From: Psococerastis gibbosa
Lineage: Eukaryota; Arthropoda; Insecta; Psocodea; Psocidae
Reading direction: 5' to 3'
Assembly (NCBI GenBank): GCA_963971405.1
Contig: OZ020488.1
Coordinates: 2,790,001 to 2,854,000, forward strand
Length of the DNA: 64,000 nucleotides
Part shown: positions 23,069 to 33,140 of the stretch, in pieces
How the letters are laid out: each line of letters starts with the position of its first letter
How positions within the stretch are numbered: position 1 is the first letter of the stretch
The notes under the pieces: generated by a model
Database searches by the model: none
Told to the model about the DNA's origin: nothing
Seen by the model: only the letters and a program-made list of their open reading frames with translations
Translations under genes and position numbers: made by a program

Positions 23069-23226
23069 GTGAGTAAACATATTTCATGTGCCTGTTTTTT
23101 TTAAACATTTTCAGTTGTATACCATCCAACACCTTACATATATTACATGGTTTTAATTTTCAAAATGGAAAATCGTTAGCATGTGCAACTCATTTGTGTA
23201 GCAAAACAACTAAAATTTGTTTAATT

Positions 23227-23613
23227 TGTGGGGACCACTTAGTCCCACATGTGTAATAACCAGTCTGCTTCCAGCTTCACCTTTTTCCCGGTAGATGGCG
23301 CTGTTCACATTCAGATAATTCAATATTCCTCAATCTTCCTTTTACGTATTTATTTCTCTTATTCAATAATATCTTTAATCTACCCTCTGTGTCTCATCAG
23401 CTCCTTTAGCTGTGGACACAGAGTTGGTTTTTCTATATGGAAGCAGGCTGGATCAAATTCAATATTAATTGTAAGCATGTATCGTTCTCGTCTCACAGCT
23501 CATATTGTAACCACTGTGTGTTAAATTACTCTAACTTGAGTCGAAGCACTGCAATACAAACCAATTCAAGTCTACACTGCCTATTCAATTGCATCGTCCT
23601 TCGACAAGCTACA
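23227..23613 (+). repeat. 5' LTR of CsRn1 copy 2
   Basis: A 387-bp direct repeat of 28173-28559, TG...CA ended, with the outer palindrome GGGACCACTTAGTCCC. Confidence 0.95.
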
Positions 23614-23639
23614 TTGGTGACCCTCGACAACGGAACAAG

Positions 23640-24010
23640 CAGCCTTCCAGACTCCAGTTCCAGCCAGTTCCAGCCAATTCCAGTTCCAGCCAATTCCAGC
23701 CAGTTCCAGTTCCAGCCAGCTCCAGTTCCAGCCAGCTCCAGTTCCAGCCAGCTCCAGTTCCAGCCAGCTACAGTTCCAGCCAGCTCCAGTTCCAGCCAGC
23801 TCCAGTTCCAGCCAGCTCCAGTTCCAGCCAGCTCCAGTTCCAGCCAGCTCCAGTTCCAGCCAGCTCCAGTTCCAGCCAGTTCCAGTTCCAGCCAGTTCCA
23901 GCTTCCAGCTTCCAGCTTCCAGCCAGTTCCAGTTCCAGCCAGTTCCAGTTCCAGCCAGTTCCAGTTCCAGCTTCCAGCCAGTTCCAGCCCGTTCCAGTTC
24001 CAGTTCCAGC
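23640..24010 (+). repeat. Leader minisatellite of CsRn1 copy 2
   Basis: About 370 bp of CCAGTTCCAG / CCAGCTCCAGTTCCAG units, longer than the 283-bp array of copy 1. Stops are absent in several frames, which explains the open Gln/Pro/Ser-rich and Trp/Asn-rich frames on either strand. Confidence 0.9.
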
Positions 24011-24097
24011 CTCCAGAACGTCTCATCCGGCCATAGGCGGTGGAAACCACCCCGGAGCAGCTACATTCACCGCAGCAGCACAGCCACAACCTGCAAG

Positions 24098-24988
24098 ATG
24101 CCGCAGACCACAGCCACAACCGCTACAGCTACAACCGCTACAGCTACGACCGCTACAGCTACAACCGCTACAGCTACAACTGCTACAGCCACAACACCGA
24201 CACCCACGGCTACAACCAAGATGACAGGCCCTGCTAGTACGATGGCAGTCTCGGTCAAGCTTCCACCCTTCTGGACACAGTCGGCCAACCTGTCACCGGC
24301 ACTGTGGTTCACTCAAGCGGAGGCTCAGTTCGCACTTGCTGGGGTCACAATGGAAACGACGAAATATTACCACGTCCTTTCAGCGCTCGACCAAAGTACC
24401 CTCAGCGAGATCTCAGATTTGTTAGCTGCCCCAGTACCAGTAAACCCATACACTGAGCTAAAAACGCAGTTAATCCAACGAATGAGTCTTCCAGCAAGCA
24501 GTCGCATTCAGCTACTAATGTCGGAAGACATAGGGGACAGAACTCCCAGCTCTTTTCTCCGGAGACTGCGGGCCCTCGCAGAGAAAGCCATATCAGACTC
24601 GGTTTTACGCACCATTTGGACGTCTCGCCTCCCGCACGCTATACAATTGGCAATCATCGGTCATGATCACCTGTCACTAGGTGACGTCGCGAACCTCGCC
24701 GACAAGATGGCCACCATCAATTCAGCAACACGTGACCGGATTCTTGAGTGCACAATGGCCCCTGTGGACCTATTGAAGACGTTAACAGAGAACGTCGCGG
24801 CTCTACAGGCACAGTTCGCCGACAGATACGGACAACGTGCCACACAGCCACGGTTCCAGCGCCAGTTCCGTTCACCAGCGCCTAAACAAGACCCAACTTG
24901 GTGTTTTTACCACCAAACCTATGGGAGGAAGGCCAGAAAGTGCCAGCAGCCATGCAGATTTCCGAAAAACGACGATCGCAGCCAGTAA
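24098..24988 (+). CDS. gag: CsRn1-type gypsy gag
   Basis: A 296-residue frame with an N-terminal Thr/Ala run coded by short ACAGCTACAACCG units (more units than in copy 1), then a capsid-like region and a C-terminal CHCC knuckle (CFYH near the end). Apart from the N-terminal run it reads the same as the gag of copy 1. Pol starts about 90 bp before its end in the -1 frame. Confidence 0.92.
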   Translation: MPQTTATTATATTATATTATATTATATTATATTPTPTATTKMTGPASTMAVSVKLPPFWTQSANLSPALWFTQAEAQFALAGVTMETTKYYHVLSALDQSTLSEISDLLAAPVPVNPYTELKTQLIQRMSLPASSRIQLLMSEDIGDRTPSSFLRRLRALAEKAISDSVLRTIWTSRLPHAIQLAIIGHDHLSLGDVANLADKMATINSATRDRILECTMAPVDLLKTLTENVAALQAQFADRYGQRATQPRFQRQFRSPAPKQDPTWCFYHQTYGRKARKCQQPCRFPKNDDRSQ

Positions 24989-27900
24989 AGGCAGGGCCTG
25001 CCTGCGCCACTACACACCTGCTTAAAACCTCACATCGCCTTCTTATCACGGACCCTTGCACCAAGATACGTTATCTCATTGACACAGGGTCCGACATCTG
25101 CGTTTTTCCACGTGCCCGTCTCAACCTACCGCTCCGTCGTACTCAACTCGAGCTGACTGCCGCCAATGGCACAATCATCAATACGTACGGAACAACAGCT
25201 CAACAACTGGACCTGGGATTACGACGCAGTTTCCGTTGGAATTTCATCATTGCCGATGTCACGCAACCCATCATCGGTGCAGACTTTCTCGCAACCTCTA
25301 ATTTGCTGGTGGATCTCCAGAACTCAAAGCTGATCGACGGGACAACACATCGCAAGGCGAACCTGTGTCAATGCCCCTCCAAGCAACCTAGCGTTTCTAC
25401 CTTAACAATACCGCACAGTACCCCGGCCAGTCTAAAAGTAATAATTGAGGAGTTTAGCGACCTCACGCGGCCGAGACAACCCACAGACCAGGTCAAACAC
25501 TCCACGGTCCACTACATTAGAACGACAGACGGACCTCCCGTCTCCGCTCGCCCACGCCGGTTGGCCCCGGACAAGTTTATTATCGCCAAAAAGGAGTTCA
25601 ACGACATGATCCAGACCGGCGTATGTCGTCCGTCCGACAGCCCATGGGCCTCACCATTACACCTAGTACCTAAAAGCGACCATTCATGGCGCCCATGCGG
25701 GGACTACAGACGGCTCAATGCTCGAACAATTCCTGACGCGTACCCAGTCCGCCACATCGCAGATTTCAGTGCAGAATTGCGAGGAAAAACCGTATTCAGC
25801 AAAATAGACCTGGTCAAAGCATTCACCCAGATACCAGTTTCCAATGGTGACATTCCAAAGACAGCAATAAATACTCCGTTCGGCCTTTTCGAATTCCCAT
25901 TCATGACATTTGGTCTTCGCAATGCTGCTCAAACCTTCCAACGCTTCATGGATAACATCCTACGCGACCTCCCGTGGGCATATTCATACATCGACGACGT
26001 ACTGGTTGCATCGAGTGATAAGCAGGAGCACGAATCACACCTACGTCAACTCTTCCAACGATTCCGAGAATATGGCCTAGTCATTAATCCTAGCAAGTGT
26101 ACCCTCGGCGTTGGGTCAATCAGCTTTCTTGGTTACCTCGTGTCAGCAGAAGGCACACAAGCCCTACCAGACAGGGTAAAGGCACTCACTGAATACCCTC
26201 TTCCAAAGACATTCAAAGATCTACGCCGTTTCCTTGGCATGATTAACTACTACCGCCGGTTCCTACCAAATGCAGCCAACGAACAAGCACCACTCAACAC
26301 GTTGTTATCTGGAGACAAGGTAAAAGGGAACGCTACGATACCATGGACAACAAAGCTTACCGAAGCTTTCAGCTCATGCAAACACAGTCTGGCACGCATC
26401 ACCCTACTCGCGCATCCAGATCATACGGCTCCGATTGCACTAGTCACAGATGCATCAGACACCAGTATCGGAGCTACAGTCCAACAACGGATCAACGATC
26501 ATTGGCAGCCATTGGCATTCTTCTCGCAGAAACTTAAAGAAAACCAACGAACATGGTCCGCCTACGATCGCGAATTGCTTGCGGTACACGACGCCATTCG
26601 TCATTTCCGTTACCTGCTAGAAGCGCGCGCTTTTGTCGTGTATACCGATCACAAACCGTTGACGCACGCTTTTCAGAATCCAAAAACAAGTTGCTCACCT
26701 CGCCAAATGCGGCAAATGGAATTCGTCTCTCAATTCACCACGGACATCCAATACATCGCTGGGCAGGACAACTTGGCCGCTGATGCATTCTCAAGAATCG
26801 AAGCAATCTCTACTCCCGTATCTCCTGAGCAACTTTCTTCTGCTCAGAAAGACGACAGAGAACTCAAAGAGCTTCGGTCCAGTAGAAAGACGTCCCTCAT
26901 CCTCGTTGATGTTCCCATTCCGGGCTCTGATTCAGTCCTTACGTGCGATTCTAGTCAAGACATACAACGCCCATTTGTGCCCAAACCATTACGTCGACAA
27001 CTTTTCGAGCACCTACACAGCCTACATCACCCAGGAATAGCAGCGTCTGCTAACCTGGTTGCCCAACGCTACATATGGCCTTCTATCCGTAAGGATTGCC
27101 GCGCTTGGGCTCGTCTGTGTGTCAACTGTCAATTGTCCAAGATACATCGACACACCCTCACTGCGATTGGAACCTTTACTCAGCCTGACCGACGGTTTCA
27201 GCACATACACCTCGACATTGTAGGCCCATTACCACCGTCGGAAGGCTACACGTATTTGTTAACACTCGTTGACCGTTTCACGCGATGGCCGGAAGCCGCT
27301 CCTATGGTGAACATCACCGCCGAAAACGTCGCCAGAACCCTCATTTCCTGCTGGATCAGCCGGTTTGGGTGCCCGGAGACAATTACTACAGATCGCGGCC
27401 GACAGTTTGAGAGCCATTTGTTTGCTGACCTGGCCCGATTATGCGGATTTCACCATGCACGGACTACCAGTTACCACCCTGCATCCAACGGCATGGTAGA
27501 GCGTATGCACCGCTCACTCAAAGCCTCCATTATGTGTCATGCCAATGACAAATGGACGGAAGCCCTTCCGCTAGTTTTACTGGGCATGCGCGCCACTCTT
27601 AAGAAAGATCTTCAAGCTTCTCCAGCAGATCTGGTCTATGGTGAACCATTAAAACTACCAGGACAGATGCTGACAACTCCTCCTTCAAATCAGAGTCCGG
27701 CGGACACTCTCATCTCACTTCGAAGGAAATTCGACTCACTACGCCCCACTCGCGTCAAGAGACACGGGGCTCATCAAACATTCATCCCACAAGACCTTGC
27801 CAAGGCCACGCACGTTTTCGTGAGACAAGACCACGTCCGTGCTTCCCTCGAACGTCCTTATGCGGGACCATTCCCTGTGTTAAGTCGCACCGACAAAACA

Positions 27901-28161
27901 GTTACGATTTCAAGCCGCGGTCGTGCGGTTACTGTGTCAATGGACAGGGTCAAGCCGGCCTACATTAATGCCAGTACAGACGAACCGTCTCACCAGTCTA
28001 CGATCAACCCCCCGCATCAGCATCCTGCTCAAGATAAACCTCAGGAGAAGGTCTCCTCACCACTTCCTGCCACTGACGTCGTGCCGACACCACCGACTCG
28101 CACCACTCGCTCAGGTCGTCACGTCCACGTTCCACGACATTTCTCCGACTTCCAGTCTTAG
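24898..28161 (+). CDS. pol: CsRn1-type gypsy pol polyprotein
   Basis: A 1087-residue frame with protease, RT, RNase H, HHCC zinc region and DDE integrase in the Ty3/gypsy order, the same as 303-3566 with only a few residue differences. The chosen start is the first ATG of the open frame; in this clade pol is normally made as a fusion with gag by frameshifting, so the real N-terminus of the protease may lie elsewhere. Confidence 0.95.
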   Translation: MVFLPPNLWEEGQKVPAAMQISEKRRSQPVKAGPACATTHLLKTSHRLLITDPCTKIRYLIDTGSDICVFPRARLNLPLRRTQLELTAANGTIINTYGTTAQQLDLGLRRSFRWNFIIADVTQPIIGADFLATSNLLVDLQNSKLIDGTTHRKANLCQCPSKQPSVSTLTIPHSTPASLKVIIEEFSDLTRPRQPTDQVKHSTVHYIRTTDGPPVSARPRRLAPDKFIIAKKEFNDMIQTGVCRPSDSPWASPLHLVPKSDHSWRPCGDYRRLNARTIPDAYPVRHIADFSAELRGKTVFSKIDLVKAFTQIPVSNGDIPKTAINTPFGLFEFPFMTFGLRNAAQTFQRFMDNILRDLPWAYSYIDDVLVASSDKQEHESHLRQLFQRFREYGLVINPSKCTLGVGSISFLGYLVSAEGTQALPDRVKALTEYPLPKTFKDLRRFLGMINYYRRFLPNAANEQAPLNTLLSGDKVKGNATIPWTTKLTEAFSSCKHSLARITLLAHPDHTAPIALVTDASDTSIGATVQQRINDHWQPLAFFSQKLKENQRTWSAYDRELLAVHDAIRHFRYLLEARAFVVYTDHKPLTHAFQNPKTSCSPRQMRQMEFVSQFTTDIQYIAGQDNLAADAFSRIEAISTPVSPEQLSSAQKDDRELKELRSSRKTSLILVDVPIPGSDSVLTCDSSQDIQRPFVPKPLRRQLFEHLHSLHHPGIAASANLVAQRYIWPSIRKDCRAWARLCVNCQLSKIHRHTLTAIGTFTQPDRRFQHIHLDIVGPLPPSEGYTYLLTLVDRFTRWPEAAPMVNITAENVARTLISCWISRFGCPETITTDRGRQFESHLFADLARLCGFHHARTTSYHPASNGMVERMHRSLKASIMCHANDKWTEALPLVLLGMRATLKKDLQASPADLVYGEPLKLPGQMLTTPPSNQSPADTLISLRRKFDSLRPTRVKRHGAHQTFIPQDLAKATHVFVRQDHVRASLERPYAGPFPVLSRTDKTVTISSRGRAVTVSMDRVKPAYINASTDEPSHQSTINPPHQHPAQDKPQEKVSSPLPATDVVPTPPTRTTRSGRHVHVPRHFSDFQS

Positions 28162-28172
28162 GAGGGGGGTAA

Positions 28173-28559
28173 TGTGGGGACCACTTAGTCCCACATGTGT
28201 AATAACCAGTCTGCTTCCAGCTTCACCTTTTTCCCGGTAGATGGCGCTGTTCACATTCAGATAATTCAATATTCCTCAATCTTCCTTTTACGTATTTATT
28301 TCTCTTATTCAATAATATCTTTAATCTACCCTCTGTGTCTCATCAGCTCCTTTAGCTGTGGACACAGAGTTGGTTTTTCTATATGGAAGCAGGCTGGATC
28401 AAATTCAATATTAATTGTAAGCATGTATCGTTCTCGTCTCACAGCTCATATTGTAACCACTGTGTGTTAAATTACTCTAACTTGAGTCGAAGCACTGCAA
28501 TACAAACCAATTCAAGTCTACACTGCCTATTCAATTGCATCGTCCTTCGACAAGCTACA
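28173..28559 (+). repeat. 3' LTR of CsRn1 copy 2
   Basis: Identical by eye to the 5' LTR and followed by AATT, the right half of the target duplication. Confidence 0.95.
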
Positions 28560-28563
28560 AATT

Positions 28564-29125
28564 CATCATTCATTCCTTGTTTGTGAAGTGTTCAAGTGAG
28601 AAGGAAAAATAGTAAAAGGCACATTTGGTAAATTACAATTTTTTAAATTCAAATTTTTAAAACCTACGCACTCACTTTGATAGATCTCTTGTCAGTGCTA
28701 TGAGATATGCCCGTAAGATGTTAGCACAACCATATATGCCTAGTTAACAAAAAAATGTGAAATGTGTGACCTACAATAATTTAATCACGTTTAGTTGGAC
28801 ACTTACGAGTCAGTTTTGACCATGTGTAAGATCTTATTAGTAACTGTTTGAAAAAGGCAAATTACGTTACAATTGCATTTTAATCTACACAATAACTTGA
28901 TACACAAATTGCACCTTAATGTAGCTGGCATATACAACCTAACTTGTGTGTTGACAGTGACCTTATTCCACTAACATTTTAACATATTCTGAATTGTAAT
29001 GAAATATTGACTGTGGAGGCAAAAATAAGGTTTTGTAAGGTAAATAAAATGTTCAATTACAAGTAGAAATAGTAGCCTATGTGGCACTAATTGAACACAC
29101 CTTTTAAAGTCATTCCACCTACAGA
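28564..29125. other. Non-coding stretch between CsRn1 copy 2 and the transposase gene
   Basis: AT-rich, no frame. It would be intron sequence if the upstream exon at 22740-23068 is real. Confidence 0.4.
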
Positions 29126-29275
29126 CTGATCATAGCGATTGCCATGAACTTACTCCTGTGATTAAAACTGTAAACATACAAATTTTGAATAGCACTATGA
29201 TTTAAAAATTCTCTTGTTTACATTTTTAATATCTGGGAATTATAATAACCCCTTTATTATAATCGCCATGATCAG
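29126..29275. mobile_element. MITE D, copy 1 (150 bp, CTGATC...GATCAG)
   Basis: Inverted ends CTGATCATAGCGATTG and TAATCGCCATGATCAG, with a centre (AACTGTAAACATACAAATTTTGAATAGCACT ... CTTGTTTACATTTTTA, read in parts) that recurs at 56369-56529. Fully non-coding. No clear target duplication was seen. Confidence 0.8.
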
Positions 29276-29305
29276 GAGGCCTAACTAAACTATTTTTATG
29301 TGCAG

Positions 29306-29336
29306 GAGCCACCTGGACACTGGAGCACTTGAACTG
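29306..29336 (+). other. Possible short non-coding exon before the transposase ATG
   Basis: TTTTTATGTGCAG (acceptor) precedes and GGTGAGAAAA (donor) follows a 31-bp GC-richer segment. The next acceptor-like TTTCAACTATTTCAG lies at about 29383-29397, 28 bp before the ATG at 29426. These are shape-based guesses. Confidence 0.35.
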
Positions 29337-29425
29337 GTGAGAAAATATTGACAGTAATTGACAACAGATAAGTATTTTAATTTTTTCAACTATTTCAGTT
29401 ATTTATTTTATTAAAACCGGTAGAG

Positions 29426-32400
29426 ATGAGTCTTAGGTGTTGCGTAGAATTCTGTTCACAGAAATCGAAATGCGGTGTATCCATGCATATGTTTCCTCCT
29501 AATAAAGATCTCAAAGAGGTTTGGTCGCTGCTGGCAGGGAAACCGATTAACTACGGTGAAAAATTCAAACGAGCCTCCATTTGTGGTAGACACTTCGCTG
29601 ACTCTCAGTATCGTGATCTCCACTTTACGAAAAGGCTGATTCGTGGCTCGATTCCCCGAATTAACTTGCCTGTGAGGATTCTCATAGTCGGGTCAGATGA
29701 GTCTTCCCGTACCTATCCAAGTCCACCTGCTAGTTGCAGCCGTGAAGCAAATAATTCACCTGTTTTTCTTTCCCATGAATTCTTATGTACAACCCCAGAG
29801 CCTACTCGCACATCATGCCCCAATACCCTTCCCAATAGTTCTGTTTCTCCTGCTGGCTCAGTACAACTCGAACCGGATGCAGAAGATGATGGGGTGATTG
29901 CCCAGTATCAGCGCACAGCTATGGATTGTGAAGTTTCTTCTTACGAAATGGAAAGGACGCCGAAGATAGTCTCCAATGGCGAAGAACAGCATTCATTCGC
30001 CTCTGTTGGCGAGAACTTCTCTGATCCTGATTCCGTATGTTATACGGATGTCCAAGGTGACGGAGTTCTCGTTCAGCATGAGAGCACACCTATGGGTTGG
30101 GAAGTAACTTCACATGAAATGGAAAGGACGCCAATGACAGTCTCCAATGCCGAAGAACAGAATTCGTTTGCCTCTGCTGGCGAGAACTTTTCCGTACATT
30201 ATACGGATGACCATGGAGACGGAGTTATCGCACAGCAAGCTAGATCCATGGATACCAATCAATGCAAGACATCGAAACTGAAAGCCCAGCGTAAACTTTT
30301 CATCCCTAGTCCACCGAAGAGACGTCGCCTATTAGAAAACAAAAAGCTGAACCCATTACAGTTGGGATTGATGAAGAAAGACCTTACCCCACGACGGGCT
30401 AAGCTTGGAGAAATGGCTCGGGCTTTTCGAACTGGGTACATACGTAAGTGCGCTGAGGCCGCTGGTTTGAAGGATAAATTGAAAGATCTGGAGGTACAAG
30501 TCAATGAAGCCCTTCAAGACAAGCTATCTCCTCTAGCATTCCATATTGTCGAAGGAGAACTGCACAACAGAGGCAGACCAGGCAAGGGCAGAAGATGGAA
30601 TAACAAGCAAAAAGCACTAGCTGTTGCTTTTTATAAATTAGCACCGAGGGCCTACAATGCTATTGCGAAGATGATGTGCCTCCCTAGTAAATCCACGGTT
30701 TTGAACCATCTACGTAATGTACCCTTCAATGTTGGCCTGAATGACAGCATTTCTATGTGCTTGCAGCGAAAAGGTGAGAAAATGACTGCTCGTGATAAGC
30801 TCTGCGTGCTCTGTTTCGACGAAATTGCGATTGGTTCTCATCTTGAACTGAACACCAAAGATGATGTGATCGACGGATATATGGATTTCGGTACTGGCGA
30901 ACGGTCGAGCAAGATTGCAGATCATGCTCTCGTTTTTATGGCTCTTGGAGCGGTATCGACATGGAAAATGCCGGTGTCGTACTATTTCAGTCATTCAACG
31001 ACGCAAACTGCAGTCCTGCTTAAGCTGATACTGGAGAACATTGATTTTCTGACAAAATGCGGTTTCACTGTTTTAGCAACAGTTTGTGATCAAGGCGCCA
31101 CGAACCGCGCGTCTTGTTAGGGAGTCAAATGTCCCCAGGCGGGATGGGTATTTCATACATAACGCGGAGAAAATATATACCATCTACGATCCGCCACACC
31201 TATTAAAATGCACGAGGAATTTGCTGCTTGCCCATCCCCTACGCATCAATAAGTACCAAGTAGTTAGCTGGAAATTCATCGAGCAGTTTTATAGGCAAGA
31301 CAGTGGGAGTTTAAGAATAGCCCAAAAACTAAGTCACAGACACATTTTCCCACAAGGTCGAGCTAAAATGAAGGTCAAACTAGCATCGGAAGTTTTCAGT
31401 CATCACGTATATGCTGGTATGAAGTCGCGGGTACTAATGAAGAAAATGCCGAAAGAAGCGGTAGGAACAGCAGATTTCATACGGGAAATGGATCGATTAT
31501 TTGATTCATTTAATGGGACCACGATGAAACCTAAAAACCGCAAGAAATACCGTACAGCCTTATTTCTAACATCTACGCATGCAGCTCTTTGGAAAAAGAT
31601 GATTCCGAAAATTGAACAGTGGAAGTTCATTGACTTGGAAGGAACTAAAGATCAACCTGAATCTTATATTAAAAGACCACCTACCATCGATGGTTGGATA
31701 ACATCAATAAGAGCTTTGTTAGGTGTCTGGGATAGAGTTAGGACGAAATACGGCGTTAATTTCCTTGCGACACGAAATTTCAACCAAGACCCTCTGGAAA
31801 ACCATTTTAGCATCGTCCGATTGCATGGCGGAGGTAATACGAAACCTACAGTTCAGTTCAGTAGTTCAGTTTGCAGCTGCAATGAAATCGACCTTGGTGA
31901 CGGAAATAGGAAAGATAAAATCACCCGGCTCAAACTGTATCGACGACCAAAGGGATGTCCTGTTAGATTTGGAGGTATTCTTTAACTCACGTTTTCTTCA
32001 CACCAGTAAGTCAGAAGTAGATGTAACGGAAGTAGTTGTTTCGACAACAGAGACGCCTAGGTCATCCTTAAACCCCAAGAACCTTTCTTTAAGCCATGAA
32101 GAAGTTGATTGGAAGCGGTTTGTGGAGGAACGCTCTGAGGAACTTCTGAAGGAATGGGAGGAACTGGAGGATGTTGAACTTCCTGATAGTGATGATCGCT
32201 TAAGTGCAGCCTACGTTGGGGGTTATCTGAATAAGCGCATTATTGACGGTGCTCATCAATGCTCAAAATGCAAAGAATACTTAACAACAGACATTTTCAA
32301 CGCAGACCACACCTTTATCTCGTTGAAAGAGTACGATGAAGCAAGGCAATGCCTACAGTATCCTTCCAAACAAGTCACTGATTCTGTTGTGGCGGGCCAA

Positions 32401-32649
32401 AATATTTTTGAGAGGGGCCAACCTCAGAACTTACTCGATCAGCACTATCACCAGCTGGAAGTAACAAAAAATCTTATCGAGCGATTTGTGGAAGAGGTCG
32501 ATTTCACCTGGCTCAAGTGTGAGACCCATTGCAATACCGTGAAAGCCACTTTTTCCAAACTTCTAATTACTATACTTCTGAAATTTTGGTGTAAGCGTTA
32601 CAACCGTGAACTGAAAACCTTGGCTTCAAATAACACGAAAAAGTTTTAA
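29426..32649 (+). pseudogene. THAP-domain P-element-type transposase, two frameshifts
   Basis: Cut-and-paste transposase of the P/THAP9 family. Residues 1 to about 85 form a THAP DNA-binding domain: C6, C10, C53, H56 (CGRH) and a GSIPRINLP box. A linker holds two direct repeats of about 57 residues. Then come a basic GRPGKGRRW segment, the transposase core with FDE (D465) and CDQG (D555), and, after a frameshift near 31110, YDPPHLLKCTRN and the QDPLENHFS block with the catalytic Glu (31798-31800). A second frameshift lies near 31850, at a small local duplication of TTCAGTAGTTCAGT. The last part has AAYVGGYL and CSKCKEYL as in the P C-terminus. About 1,070 codons span it, longer than the Drosophila enzyme mainly through the linker. 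All three acidic residues survive. No convincing P-type TIRs were seen. Confidence 0.88.
29885..30230 (+). repeat. Direct repeat of about 171 bp inside the transposase linker
   Basis: Two copies in frame, each reading (D)GV..Q...T.M..EV.S.EMERTP..VSN.EEQ.SFAS.GENFS. The duplication lies between the THAP domain and the catalytic core and keeps the frame, so it lengthens a flexible linker. Confidence 0.85.
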
Positions 32650-32760
32650 CATCAATGTTTTAAACTCTAGTTCTATTGTCTTACCACGACTCTTCAGAAT
32701 ACAGTAGTAGTATTAAGTAGGTTTCTCTCCATAACCGAAATTATAGGATATGGAAAAACT

Positions 32761-32832
32761 GGGCTTGGCGGGATTCGAACCCACGATCAACGCCTAACCG
32801 GGGCGTCGCCTTAACCGTTGTACCACAAGCCC
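32761..32832 (-). ncRNA. tRNA-like SINE-B head, copy 1
   Basis: Acceptor stem GGGCTTG/CAAGCCC pairs perfectly; the T arm (GTGGG TTCGAAT CCCGC) and the anticodon stem (ACGCC/GGCGT) pair well. The anticodon loop reads CCGGTTA, with C instead of the near-invariant U at position 33, and the D arm pairs poorly. I take it as a tRNA-derived SINE head and not a working tRNA gene. Copies of its tail occur elsewhere. Confidence 0.7.
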
Positions 32833-32985
32833 CGACAAGTCCAGTAAATGTCAAATCCTCTACTTATGCTCTAATTGACATACCTGTTCGGTTAGATAGT
32901 TGTGTAGTTGAGCTAACCTGTCTAGCAACACGAATCATGTCAATTAGAGCATAAGTAGAGGATTTGGCATTTACTGGACTTGTCG

Positions 32986-33057
32986 GGGCTTGTGGCCCAG
33001 CGGTTAAGACGACGCCCCGGTTAGGCGTTGATCGTTGGTTCGAATCCCGCCAAGCCC
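32986..33057 (+). ncRNA. tRNA-like SINE-B head, copy 2
   Basis: Same 72-nt tRNA-like fold as 32761-32832, inverted. The tail from 33058 to about 33139 (TTCTCTAATTTCGGCTATAAC, then TTACCTCTTCAACCAAA) recurs at 51325-51402, 53850-53935 and 61045-61110, which marks the family as a SINE. Confidence 0.72.
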
Positions 33058-33140
33058 AGTTTTTTTCCCTATTCTCTAATTTCGGCTATAACGAGGTGGT
33101 TACCTCTTCAACCAAAGTTAATTTAATGTCAGTGTTATAT

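Larger units (their letters stand above)
23227..28559 (+). mobile_element. CsRn1-clade Ty3/gypsy LTR retrotransposon, copy 2, apparently whole
   Basis: Two 387-bp LTRs (23227-23613 and 28173-28559) are identical by eye. AATT stands on both sides (23223-23226 and 28560-28563), a 4-bp target duplication as known for this clade. Inside are a tRNA-Trp-type primer site (TTGGTGACCC at 23614), a leader minisatellite, gag, an overlapping pol and a purine-rich tract (AGGAGGGGGG) before the 3' LTR. It looks whole and is very young. It lies in the plus orientation, opposite to copy 1, so the two copies form a large inverted pair about 18 kb apart. Confidence 0.96.
32729..33092. repeat. Head-to-head pair of SINE-B copies (inverted repeat, arms about 150 bp)
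   Basis: The left arm (32729-32880) is the reverse complement of the right arm (32938-33092) with few differences; the 57-bp spacer has its own GGTTAG...CTAACC inverted motif. Each arm holds a 72-nt tRNA-like head and the start of a shared tail. The arms continue past the tRNA heads by about 50 bp on the inner side, which means the whole locus and not only two SINEs was inverted-duplicated, or that the inner 50 bp belong to the SINE promoter side. Confidence 0.85.

Noticed and set aside
29426-32649. The P-type transposase as the enzyme of the 37.6-kb block
   Set aside because: P elements make 8-bp target duplications, while the block has a 3-bp one; there is no link other than location.
32761-33057. 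Two functional tRNA genes
   Set aside because: C at anticodon-loop position 33, a poorly paired D arm, and tails shared with other dispersed copies mark them as SINE heads.
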